Shown here: piece after piece, positions 1 through 5,510 of the stretch | Numbering within the stretch: position 1 is the stretch's first letter | Layout of the letters: each line of letters begins with the position of its first letter | NCBI GenBank assembly: GCA_003158505.1 | Contig: PMJK01000170.1 | Span: forward strand, 33,192 to 41,703 | Origin: Holophagaceae bacterium | GTDB taxonomy: Bacteria > Acidobacteriota > Holophagae > Holophagales > Holophagaceae | Direction of reading: 5' to 3' | DNA length: 8,512 nucleotides | The notes under the pieces: model-generated | What the model was told of the DNA's origin: nothing | Databases searched by the model: none | Seen by the model: only the letters and a program-made list of their open reading frames with translations | Program-made: the position numbers and the translations under genes

Positions 1-801
1 CGCTCCTACGAGACCAGGATCAATGAACTGAAGGCTGCCAAGGTCGAGGATCTGAGGGCCTTCCACGCAGCCTTCTACGGCGCCGGCCACGCCACCTTCG
101 CCGCCTCCGGTGACTTCGACGGCAAGGACATTCAGAGCCTGGTGATCGAGCTCTTTGGTTCCTGGACATCCGCTGCTCCCTACGAGCGCATCCCTGCGCG
201 CCTGAAGGAAGTGGCAGGTCAAACAAAGGTGCTCGAGACCCCTGACAAGCAGATGGCCTTCTTCCTGGCGGCGGAACGCTGGGCCATGCAGGACACCCAT
301 GCCGACTACCCCGCCTTCCTCATGGCGAACCAGATCCTCGGCGGCGGCGCTTTGAAGAACCGCATCGCCGACCGTCTGCGGCAGAAAGAGGGCTTCAGTT
401 ATGGCGCAGGCTCCTTCGTGAATACCAGCAGCCAGGACCCCGTCACGTCCTGGCAGGCCTACGCCATCTACGCCCCCCAGAACGTCGCGAAACTGGAGGC
501 GGCCTTCCATGAGGAGCTCCAGAAGGCCCTGAAGGACGGTTTCACTCAGGAGGAGCTGGAATTCGCCCGGAAGACCTGGCTCCAGGGCGAGGAGGCCCAG
601 CGCCAGGAGGACAGGGAGATCGCGAGTTGGCTGAACAATTCCCTGTACCTTGGCCGCTCCGTGCTCTTTCAGGCGGAACTGGAATCGAAGGTCAAGGCCC
701 TCAAGCTGGATGAGGTGAATGCGGCGCTGCAAAAGTACCTCGATCCCGCCCGGCTCGTCGTGGTCAAGGCTGGCGACTTCACCAAGGTTGAGAAGAAGTA
801 G
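1..801 (+). CDS. M16 family (insulinase/pitrilysin-like) peptidase, C-terminal part; 5' end outside window
   Basis: The frame is open from base 1 to the TAG at 799-801 and gives the last 266 residues of a longer protein. An early segment (AFYGAGHATFAASGDFD) matches the end of an M16 domain, where a strand precedes the next module. Around residues 120-134 the stretch NRIADRLRQKEGFSYG matches the C-terminal M16 signature (R-L-R-x-K-E-G-x-x-Y), which in this family contributes Arg and Tyr to substrate binding. The zinc-binding HxxEH motif lies in the N-terminal M16 domain and is not in this fragment, so catalytic competence cannot be judged. Family members are zinc metallopeptidases, often periplasmic in Gram-negative bacteria; a signal peptide would be upstream and unseen. 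The final residues are Lys/Glu-rich. A long hairpin follows 9 bases after the stop. Family assignment is firm; the exact substrate is unknown. Confidence 0.86.
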   Translation, partial: RSYETRINELKAAKVEDLRAFHAAFYGAGHATFAASGDFDGKDIQSLVIELFGSWTSAAPYERIPARLKEVAGQTKVLETPDKQMAFFLAAERWAMQDTHADYPAFLMANQILGGGALKNRIADRLRQKEGFSYGAGSFVNTSSQDPVTSWQAYAIYAPQNVAKLEAAFHEELQKALKDGFTQEELEFARKTWLQGEEAQRQEDREIASWLNNSLYLGRSVLFQAELESKVKALKLDEVNAALQKYLDPARLVVVKAGDFTKVEKK

Positions 802-810
802 CTTTCATCA

Positions 811-854
811 CTAGCAAAATGGGGGAGCGGCATGCCGCCCACCCATTTTGCTAG
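811..854 (+). terminator. Long nested inverted repeat, probable transcription terminator after the M16 gene
   Basis: A perfect 13-bp inverted repeat (CTAGCAAAATGGG at 811-823, CCCATTTTGCTAG at 842-854) encloses a perfect 12-base palindrome (GCGGCATGCCGC, 827-838). The A run lies on the 5' arm and TTTT on the 3' arm, as in bidirectional intrinsic terminators, but no U tract continues past the stem. It sits between the M16 stop and the next gene on the same strand. Terminator is the simplest reading; a protein-binding site or a dispersed palindromic repeat is the alternative. Confidence 0.6.
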
Positions 855-920
855 GTGGCACAAGCGTTCCATGGTCTGCTGATAGTCCGTTCAGCGTTGA
901 TCAGGACGCGGGGCGATGAC

Positions 921-926
921 GGAGGG
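921..926 (+). promoter_or_regulatory. Shine-Dalgarno that selects the pseudouridine synthase start
   Basis: GGAGGG ends 7 bases before the ATG at 934. An in-frame ATG at 916 is also possible, with only an AGGA at 903-906 upstream. The stronger and better spaced SD favours 934, which removes six residues (MTEGGA) from the longer version. Confidence 0.6.
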
Positions 927-933
927 CGGCGCC

Positions 934-2535
934 ATGGCACGCATCGAACGAGAGTGGCAGGCGGAACACGAGGGCTCGGCACTGGCCTCTGAGTTGCACC
1001 GGATCATGGTCATCAGCCACCGGCAGGCCAAGGGCTTCATCGACTGCCACTGCGTCACCGTGAATGGCGAGATCTCGGAGAAGCACGGCCATCGGCTGAA
1101 GGCCGGCGACACGGTCAAGGTGGCCTTCGATCCCGAACAGACCTACGAAGTGATGCCTCCGGCCCGCAAGCTCCAGGCAGGCCCCTTCGAAACCCTGTGG
1201 GAGGACACCCACCTGCTCTTCGTGTTCAAGCCCGCGGGCCTCCTGACGGTACCCACCGAACAGGCCGGCGAGGCCAGCCTGGCGGAGGCCATCACCGAAT
1301 CCTATCGCCGGCGGGGCTTCAAGCGTTTCAACCTCTATATCGTGCACCGCCTCGACCGCTTCACCAGCGGCGTGCTGGTCTTCGCCAAGACGCCCGAGGC
1401 CCTCCACGGCCTGAAGAAGCACTTCGAACTGCACCGCCTCCAGCGCGTCTACTTTGCCATCCTGGTAGGCGAGCTGCCCGAGAACAGCGGCACGCTGGCG
1501 GGGCATCTCATCGAGCACGCCAAGTCCCTGAAGATGTCCGTGGCCACCCCCCGCAAAGGCCCCGGCGGCGGCAAGCGCATGCCCGCCGGCGCCAAGGAGG
1601 CGGTGACCCACTACCGCGTGATCGAACGCCTGCCGGGCCATACCGTGGTGGAAGTGAAGCTGGAGACCGGCCGCCGCAATCAGATCCGCGTGCAGTTCGC
1701 GGACCGGGGGTTCCCCCTGCTGGGCGATCAGGTCTATGGCGTGGAAAGCCCCCTGCTGGATCGTCAGGCCCTGCACGCTGAGCTGCTGGGCTTCAAGCAT
1801 CCCGTCACCGAGGAGCAGGTCACGGTCACGGCCCCCATGCCCGCGGACATGGAAGCGGCACTCAAGGCCCTGCGCAACCAGGCCCGCATCGTCAGGGCCG
1901 CAACGGGCGTGAAAGGCGAGGAAGGCATCTTCCAGCCCACCGAAAGCCGCGACCACAAGCTCAAGCGCGTGGCCCGTGCCAAGCGGTTTGACACGCGCGA
2001 TGAGGCCTCTGCAATGTCGACACGACCCCGTCGGGACGAAGGCCCGGACCGCCCTCGCCGCACCTTCAGTGCCGGGGATCGCCCGCCCCGTTCCGCTTCA
2101 GGCCCCGGTGATCGCCCTGCCCGGCCCCGCCGTGAGGAAGGCGATGCGCGGCCGCGTCGCACCTTCGATTCCGCGGAGCGGCCTGCCCGTCCCCGTCGCG
2201 AAGACGGCGATGCACGCCCCCGTCGCACCTTCGATTCGGCCGAGCGTCCCGCCCGTCCCCGTCGCGAAGAGGGCGAGGCGCGGCCCCGTTCCGCTTCGGG
2301 CCCCAGTGATCGCCCCGCCCGGCCCCGTCGCGAAGAGGGTGAAGCTCGGCCCCGTCGCGCGGGAGGTCCCGGTGAACGCCCCGCCCCTTCCCGCAGGAAC
2401 GAGGGAGATGAACGACCCCGCCGCACCTTCGGCACCACGGATCATCCGGCGGGTCCCCGCCGGGAGGGAGCAACCGACCGGCCCGCACGCAAATCCGTGC
2501 CTCGCACCGGAAAGCCCAAGCCCAGGAAACCCTGA
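934..2535 (+). CDS. RluA-family RNA pseudouridine synthase with S4 domain and Arg-rich repeat tail
   Basis: Predicted to isomerise uridine to pseudouridine in rRNA or tRNA. From ATG 934 the protein has 533 residues. Residues about 17-65 form an S4-like RNA-binding domain (motif VTVNGE, then LKAGDTVKV). Residues about 85-315 form the pseudouridine synthase domain: VFKPAGLLTVP is the KPAG motif, HRLDRFTSG at 138-146 carries the catalytic Asp141, and TGRRNQIRVQFADRGFPLLGD at about 246-265 is the C-terminal family motif, with RN where many relatives have TH. Typical RluA proteins end near residue 320. Here about 200 extra residues follow, a polar Arg/Pro/Glu-rich low-complexity tail built on a 22-residue repeat and probably disordered. 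The gene stands alone between the 811-854 hairpin and a convergent dehydratase gene. RluA/C/D subtype and target uridine cannot be read from sequence alone. Start 916 is an alternative. Confidence 0.92.
   Translation: MARIEREWQAEHEGSALASELHRIMVISHRQAKGFIDCHCVTVNGEISEKHGHRLKAGDTVKVAFDPEQTYEVMPPARKLQAGPFETLWEDTHLLFVFKPAGLLTVPTEQAGEASLAEAITESYRRRGFKRFNLYIVHRLDRFTSGVLVFAKTPEALHGLKKHFELHRLQRVYFAILVGELPENSGTLAGHLIEHAKSLKMSVATPRKGPGGGKRMPAGAKEAVTHYRVIERLPGHTVVEVKLETGRRNQIRVQFADRGFPLLGDQVYGVESPLLDRQALHAELLGFKHPVTEEQVTVTAPMPADMEAALKALRNQARIVRAATGVKGEEGIFQPTESRDHKLKRVARAKRFDTRDEASAMSTRPRRDEGPDRPRRTFSAGDRPPRSASGPGDRPARPRREEGDARPRRTFDSAERPARPRREDGDARPRRTFDSAERPARPRREEGEARPRSASGPSDRPARPRREEGEARPRRAGGPGERPAPSRRNEGDERPRRTFGTTDHPAGPRREGATDRPARKSVPRTGKPKPRKP
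2014..2508 (+). repeat. In-frame 66-bp tandem repeats encoding 22-residue Arg-rich units
   Basis: Units begin at 2113, 2179, 2245, 2311, 2377 and 2443, exactly 66 bp apart. A further unit starts at 2014, followed by an 11-residue half unit at 2080-2112. The consensus runs RPARPRREEGDA then RPRRTFDSAE. Units at 2113 and 2179 are nearly identical in protein; in the unit at 2245 the second half is replaced by a PRSASGPSD variant that resembles the half unit. The last unit is degenerate. Codons differ between units, so the repeats are not all recent copies. All lie inside the C-terminal tail of the pseudouridine synthase. Confidence 0.9.
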
Positions 2536-2548
2536 GCGAACCAGATCT

Positions 2549-2590
2549 ACTTCAAACAACCTGCCCGCCCGGCGGGGCTGCAAGTGAAGT
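2549..2590. terminator. Weak inverted repeat between convergent genes
   Basis: ACTTCA (2549-2554) pairs with TGAAGT (2585-2590) around a GC-rich core, GCCCGCCCGGCGGGGC (2563-2578), which can fold imperfectly. The element spans most of the 69-base gap between the stop of the pseudouridine synthase and the stop of the convergent dehydratase. There is no T tract on either strand, so a terminator role is a guess from position. Confidence 0.25.
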
Positions 2591-2604
2591 GGGTAGGAAG
2601 CAGG

Positions 2605-2913
2605 CTATATATGCTCCTGGTACAGGCTGTCGAGCGTCTCGGCCAGATCCAGATCCCGCTGGGTGACACCGTGGCTCACATGGGTGGTGAGGACGGCCAC
2701 GACCCAGCGATAGCCGAGGGTGAGGTCCGGGTGATGATTCACTTTTTCGGCATGTTCCGCCGCGGCCACCACGAAGCCGAGGCCCCGGGGATAGGCTGAG
2801 AACGCAAAGCGGCGGCGCAAGGTCAATCCGTGGGAATCCCCCTGTGCCACCCAGTTTGGGTGCGTCTTCAGGAAGGCCTCCATGGCTTCAGGGCTGACCA
2901 GATCCTTGGACAT
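2605..2913 (-). CDS. Pterin-4a-carbinolamine dehydratase (PCD/DCoH family)
   Basis: The 102-residue protein is the usual length for this small single-domain family. It dehydrates 4a-hydroxytetrahydropterin to quinonoid dihydropterin during pterin cofactor recycling. The family signature is complete: EKVNHHPDLTLGYRW at about residues 56-70, then LTTH. The three His expected at the active site are His60, His61 and His78, nearly at their positions in the mammalian enzyme. The start at 2913 is chosen because GGGGGG lies 5 bases upstream and the protein begins just before the first conserved helix; upstream in-frame sequence is antisense to the SDR gene and unlike the family. It is transcribed divergently from the SDR gene and converges on the pseudouridine synthase gene. 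The usual partner, phenylalanine hydroxylase, is not in this window, so its partner pathway is open (aromatic amino acid hydroxylation, or another role such as molybdopterin metabolism). Confidence 0.95.
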   Translation of the reverse strand: MSKDLVSPEAMEAFLKTHPNWVAQGDSHGLTLRRRFAFSAYPRGLGFVVAAAEHAEKVNHHPDLTLGYRWVVAVLTTHVSHGVTQRDLDLAETLDSLYQEHI

Positions 2914-2959
2914 GCTTTCCCCCCTGGTGCATCCTAATCCGTTGCATCTGGATCTTGCC

Positions 2960-3718
2960 ATGCCCTTCGCCACGCCACCCCTTCTCGGCCGCATCGCCTT
3001 TGTCACGGGTTCCTCCCGTGGCATCGGACGTGCCATCGCGGTGGAGTTCGCCCGCTGGGGGGCCGACGTGGTGGTCCACGGGCAGAAAAACCTGGACCTG
3101 GCCGAACAGGTGGCGTCAGAGATCCGAGCCTTGGGCCGCCGCTCCATGGCCGTCCTGGCGGATGTGCGGGTGAAGGCCGAACTGGAAGCCGCCGCGGACC
3201 GGGTCAAAGCCGAACTCGGCCCCGTGGACATTCTCGTCAACAACGCCGGTACGCGGCAGGATGGTCCCTTCATCCTCATGGGTGACGAGAAGTGGGAGGA
3301 GGTCATGAACGTGAACCTCCGCGGCACCGTGTACGCCACCAAGGCCTTCGTGCGCGGCATGATGGCCCGCAAGTGGGGCCGCATCGTCAACATCGTGAGT
3401 CCCACCGGCATCATCGGGAAGGCCGGACAGACCAACTATGGGGCCAGCAAGGGCGCGGTGATCGCCCTCACCCGCAGCCTGGCCCGGGAGATGGCGCCCT
3501 TTGGGGTCCTGGTGAACGCGGTGAACCCTGGCCTCATCCACACCGAACTCACGCAGGACATCTCCGAGGAGCTGCGCCGCGAGATGCTCGCGCCCGCGAT
3601 CCTCAAACGCGAGGGCGAACCCTGGGAGGTGGCGGGCGTGGTGGCCTTCCTGTGCTCCGACTGGGCCAGCTATATGAGCGGCCAGATCATCAACGTGGAC
3701 GGGGGGCTGTGCCCCTGA
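2960..3718 (+). CDS. Short-chain dehydrogenase/reductase, FabG-like (3-oxoacyl-ACP reductase type)
   Basis: The 252-residue protein is a classical SDR, a soluble NAD(P)H-dependent oxidoreductase with a Rossmann fold. TGSSRGIG (16-23) binds the dinucleotide, Asp68 lies in the LADV strand, and NNAG is at 94-97. The catalytic tetrad is complete: Asn119, Ser147, Tyr160 and Lys164 (YGASK), with the 13-residue Ser-Tyr spacing of FabG. A PG motif (190-191) and terminal NVDGG are also as in FabG. Arg20 in the glycine motif fits NADPH use, by analogy. The ATG at 2960 puts the first strand at residue 11, the usual distance; the SD there (GGA at 2950-2952) is weak. In-frame ATGs at 2882 and 2912 would add residues overlapping the dehydratase gene on the other strand. 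As it stands alone, outside a fatty-acid synthesis cluster, its substrate cannot be assigned; a pteridine substrate is possible from context only. Confidence 0.93.
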   Translation: MPFATPPLLGRIAFVTGSSRGIGRAIAVEFARWGADVVVHGQKNLDLAEQVASEIRALGRRSMAVLADVRVKAELEAAADRVKAELGPVDILVNNAGTRQDGPFILMGDEKWEEVMNVNLRGTVYATKAFVRGMMARKWGRIVNIVSPTGIIGKAGQTNYGASKGAVIALTRSLAREMAPFGVLVNAVNPGLIHTELTQDISEELRREMLAPAILKREGEPWEVAGVVAFLCSDWASYMSGQIINVDGGLCP

Positions 3719-3767
3719 CGGGTGGCGAGGGACGCTGCATGGCAGCATTCCGAGCCGGGCACCCGTC
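3717..3767. terminator. Nested inverted repeat at the end of the SDR gene
   Basis: GACGGGTG (3717-3724, overlapping the TGA stop) pairs with CACCCGTC (3760-3767), and GCTGC (3734-3738) with GCAGC (3742-3746) inside it. There is no adjacent T run. The position between the convergent SDR and folD genes fits a transcript-end structure. The remainder of the 131-base gap up to the folD stop shows only a loosely T-rich stretch at about 3814-3850. Confidence 0.35.
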
Positions 3768-3849
3768 GGGCAGAGCATAGCAACCAGGTTGGCCCACCCC
3801 TATCGCCTTCACGCGTTTTCACGTCTTTGGCGGTTTCAGGTCCTATTTC

Positions 3850-4758
3850 CTAAGCGTTCGCAGCCATCAGGGCATTGGTCAGCAGGCCGGCGATGGTCAG
3901 GGGGCCGACGCCACCCGGCACAGGTGTCACGGCCGAAGCCACCAGCATGGCCTCGCCGAAGCGGACATCCCCGCACAGCACAGCTCCTTTGGACCTCAGG
4001 GTTTCAAGCTTCCTGGGTTCGGCCGCGAAGATCCGCTGCCCAAGGGCCGGATCCTCGATCCGGTTGATGCCCACGTCCACGACCACCGCGCCCGGCTTGA
4101 TCCAGGATCCCTCCACCAGGCCGGGACGACCCACGGCGGCCACCAGCAGGTCCGCCTCGCGGCAGACACCAGGCAGGTCCTTCGTGCGGCTGTGGGCGAT
4201 GGTCACCGTGGCGTGCTGCTCCAGGAGCATGAGGGCCATGGGCTTCCCCACGATCTCGCTGCGTCCGAGAACCACAGCCCGCAGGCCCTTGAGGTCCACG
4301 CCATGGTGCGCCAACAGGGACATGCAGGCGCTAGGCGTGCAGGGTCGCAGACCGGGCAGGCCCTCCAGAAGCAGGCCCTGGTTCATGGGGTGGAAGCCAT
4401 CCACGTCCTTGGCGGGACTGATGCGATGGAGCGCCTCCTTGGAATCCAGGCCCTTGGGCAGGGGGAGCTGCACCAGGATGCCATCCACCTCGGAATCAGC
4501 ATTGAGTCGATCGATGAGGGCATCAAGGACCGCCTGGGGGGTGTCCGCGTTCAGCCGGTGCTCGATGGAGGTGATGCCCACCTTGGCGCAGGCGGCGGAC
4601 TTGTTGCGCACATAGACATGGCTGGCCGGATCGTCACCCACCAGCACCACCGCCAGACCTGGGGCCCTCAGCCCCTTGGCCTTGCGGTCTTCGACCCCCA
4701 GACGCACGGATTCCAGCATGCGGTCCGCGTGGGCCTTACCGTCCAGGATCGTGGCCAT
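3850..4758 (-). CDS. folD: Bifunctional methylenetetrahydrofolate dehydrogenase / methenyltetrahydrofolate cyclohydrolase
   Basis: FolD interconverts 5,10-methylene-, 5,10-methenyl- and 10-formyl-tetrahydrofolate in the cytoplasm and supplies one-carbon units for purines and formyl-Met-tRNA. The 302-residue length is typical. Motifs in order: YVRNK with Tyr49 and the catalytic-type Lys53, DGILVQLPLP (92-101), KDVDGFHP (117-124), PCTPSA (139-144), the NADP-binding segment VLGRSEIVGKP (163-173), GDVRFGEA (263-270) and TPVPGGVGPLT (278-288). Start 4758 is fixed by GAGGAGG six bases upstream and by the conserved N-terminus; an upstream in-frame ATG at 4869 would add 37 unrelated residues. It is a single gene, divergent from rimP and convergent with the SDR gene. 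I see no convincing promoter of its own in the 181-base gap. Confidence 0.98.
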   Translation of the reverse strand: MATILDGKAHADRMLESVRLGVEDRKAKGLRAPGLAVVLVGDDPASHVYVRNKSAACAKVGITSIEHRLNADTPQAVLDALIDRLNADSEVDGILVQLPLPKGLDSKEALHRISPAKDVDGFHPMNQGLLLEGLPGLRPCTPSACMSLLAHHGVDLKGLRAVVLGRSEIVGKPMALMLLEQHATVTIAHSRTKDLPGVCREADLLVAAVGRPGLVEGSWIKPGAVVVDVGINRIEDPALGQRIFAAEPRKLETLRSKGAVLCGDVRFGEAMLVASAVTPVPGGVGPLTIAGLLTNALMAANA

Positions 4759-4821
4759 GGGATCCTCCTCTTTCCATTGAATCCCCAGGGAACTGTGGAC
4801 CGGATCAACAATTCTGCGGTC

Positions 4822-4850
4822 TTGAGGTTCTGGGAGAAAGGCGATAGACT
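4822..4850 (+). promoter_or_regulatory. Candidate sigma-70 promoter for rimP-nusA-infB
   Basis: TTGAGG (4822-4827) and TAGACT (4845-4850) are separated by exactly 17 bases and lie in the folD-rimP divergent gap. Transcription would start near 4857, giving a leader of roughly 80 bases that includes two hairpins before the rimP start. Match to consensus is fair (four of six at each box); no other candidate in the gap looks better. Confidence 0.5.
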
Positions 4851-4868
4851 CCAAGGTCAATTCGGCCA

Positions 4869-4890
4869 TGGCTTCCCGACTCGGGTGCCA
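4869..4890 (+). other. Leader hairpin upstream of the rimP terminator
   Basis: TGGC (4869-4872) pairs with GCCA (4887-4890) and CCCG (4875-4878) with CGGG (4882-4885), leaving a three-base loop and a small TT/T internal loop. It is directly followed by the terminator at 4897-4919. It may be a simple stem in the leader RNA or part of an attenuation device; I found only weak competing pairing with the terminator arms. Confidence 0.35.
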
Positions 4891-4896
4891 AGACTG

Positions 4897-4919
4897 GGTG
4901 GGTTCGGCCCACCTTTTTT
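4897..4919 (+). terminator. Intrinsic terminator in the rimP leader (possible attenuator)
   Basis: GGTGGG (4897-4902) pairs perfectly with CCCACC (4908-4913) around a TTCGG loop and is followed at once by six T (4914-4919). This is the best intrinsic terminator in the window. It ends 20 bases before the rimP start codon and just before its SD. No plus-strand gene lies upstream closer than the SDR gene more than 1.1 kb away, so it either stops transcripts running antisense through folD or attenuates the operon. Confidence 0.8.
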
Positions 4920-4930
4920 GTTGTTCTGTC

Positions 4931-4934
4931 GGAG
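4931..4934 (+). promoter_or_regulatory. Shine-Dalgarno that selects the rimP GTG start
   Basis: GGAG lies 5 bases before the GTG at 4940. An in-frame ATG at 4868 would put the leader terminator inside the coding region and add 24 residues with no counterpart in RimP, so GTG 4940 is preferred. Confidence 0.7.
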
Positions 4935-4939
4935 TCTCA

Positions 4940-5509
4940 GTGGACCTGAAGAAAGTGCAGCCTCCCCTCGAGCGCCAGCTGGCCCTGCTGGGCTACGAGC
5001 TGGTGCACCTGGAGACGGCCCGCGAGGGCAAGGACGAGGTGCTGCGCCTCTACATCGACCACCTGGATGCCGAGACCAGCCACCGCACGGTCACCCTGGA
5101 TGACTGCACCAGGGCGCATGAAGGCCTGCTGCTCTGGATGGACGTGGAATTCCCCGATCTCCGGGAGAAGTTCGGGGTGGAAGTCAGCAGCCCCGGCGTG
5201 GAACGCCCCCTGGTCAAGGCCGATCACTTCCGCCGCTTCACGGGACGGCTCTGCCGGGTCCAGACCGCCGCGCCCATCAACGGCCAGAAGCGGTTCAAGG
5301 GCTGGATCGGCCCCGTCGCCGAAGGCAGCATCACCCTCGAGGAAGATGGCGTACTCAAAACCATTCCCGTCGAAGTGATCCAGAAGGCGCGACTCGCCCC
5401 GTTTGACGAGGAAAAGACACCGCGGCCCAAGCACCTGGCTGCCCGTTTGACCGAATTACCTGATGCCGAGGGCGTAGAGACAAGCGTCGTCGTGGAAGAG
5501 GAGGCCTGA
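4940..5509 (+). CDS. rimP: Ribosome maturation factor RimP
   Basis: RimP binds the free 30S subunit and helps its maturation, in particular assembly around ribosomal protein S12. From GTG 4940 the protein has 189 residues, slightly longer than the usual 150-170. The N-terminal alpha/beta domain begins with a helix ending in LALLGYELV (about 14-22), followed by LRLYID and VTLDDC. The hallmark EVSSPGVERPL is at residues 81-91. Residues about 95-155 form the SH3-like C-terminal domain (FTGRLCRVQ, then GWIGPVAEGSITLEE). The last 30 or so residues form an acidic, probably flexible tail that also encodes the nusA ribosome-binding site. It is the first gene of the rimP-nusA-infB operon, with one base between its stop and the nusA start. 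Confidence 0.97.
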   Translation: MDLKKVQPPLERQLALLGYELVHLETAREGKDEVLRLYIDHLDAETSHRTVTLDDCTRAHEGLLLWMDVEFPDLREKFGVEVSSPGVERPLVKADHFRRFTGRLCRVQTAAPINGQKRFKGWIGPVAEGSITLEEDGVLKTIPVEVIQKARLAPFDEEKTPRPKHLAARLTELPDAEGVETSVVVEEEA

Positions 5510-5510
5510 A

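Noticed and set aside
901..1956. Minus-strand 351-residue open frame opposite the pseudouridine synthase
   Set aside because: It is antisense to conserved catalytic motifs, shows no recognisable domain, and is expected by chance in GC-rich coding DNA.
2014..2508. CRISPR-like reading of the regular 66-bp repeats
   Set aside because: There are no unique spacers; the whole unit repeats in frame and encodes a protein tail.
1976..2587. Several long frames on both strands across the 66-bp repeats
   Set aside because: A 66-bp period is a multiple of three, so one open repeat unit keeps every frame open. Only the frame continuous with the catalytic domain is supported.
2882..2959. Longer SDR start at ATG 2882 or 2912
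   Set aside because: The added residues overlap the dehydratase start on the other strand and precede the normal SDR N-terminus; neither ATG has a good SD.
2960..3718. Calling the SDR a pteridine reductase (FolM/PTR1)
   Set aside because: The glycine motif is TGSSRGIG, without the diagnostic Arg-x-Gly arrangement, and the rest of the protein looks like FabG.
3789..4067. Small plus-strand frame of 92 residues overlapping the folD 3' end
   Set aside because: Mostly antisense to conserved folD motifs and with no recognisable domain.
4868..4939. Upstream ATG start for rimP
   Set aside because: It would place the intrinsic terminator inside the coding region and add residues without homology; GTG 4940 has an SD and matches the usual RimP N-terminus.
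4759..4939. A tRNA gene (metY-like) before rimP, as in E. coli
   Set aside because: No cloverleaf, T-loop consensus or CCA end is visible; only the two leader hairpins are present.
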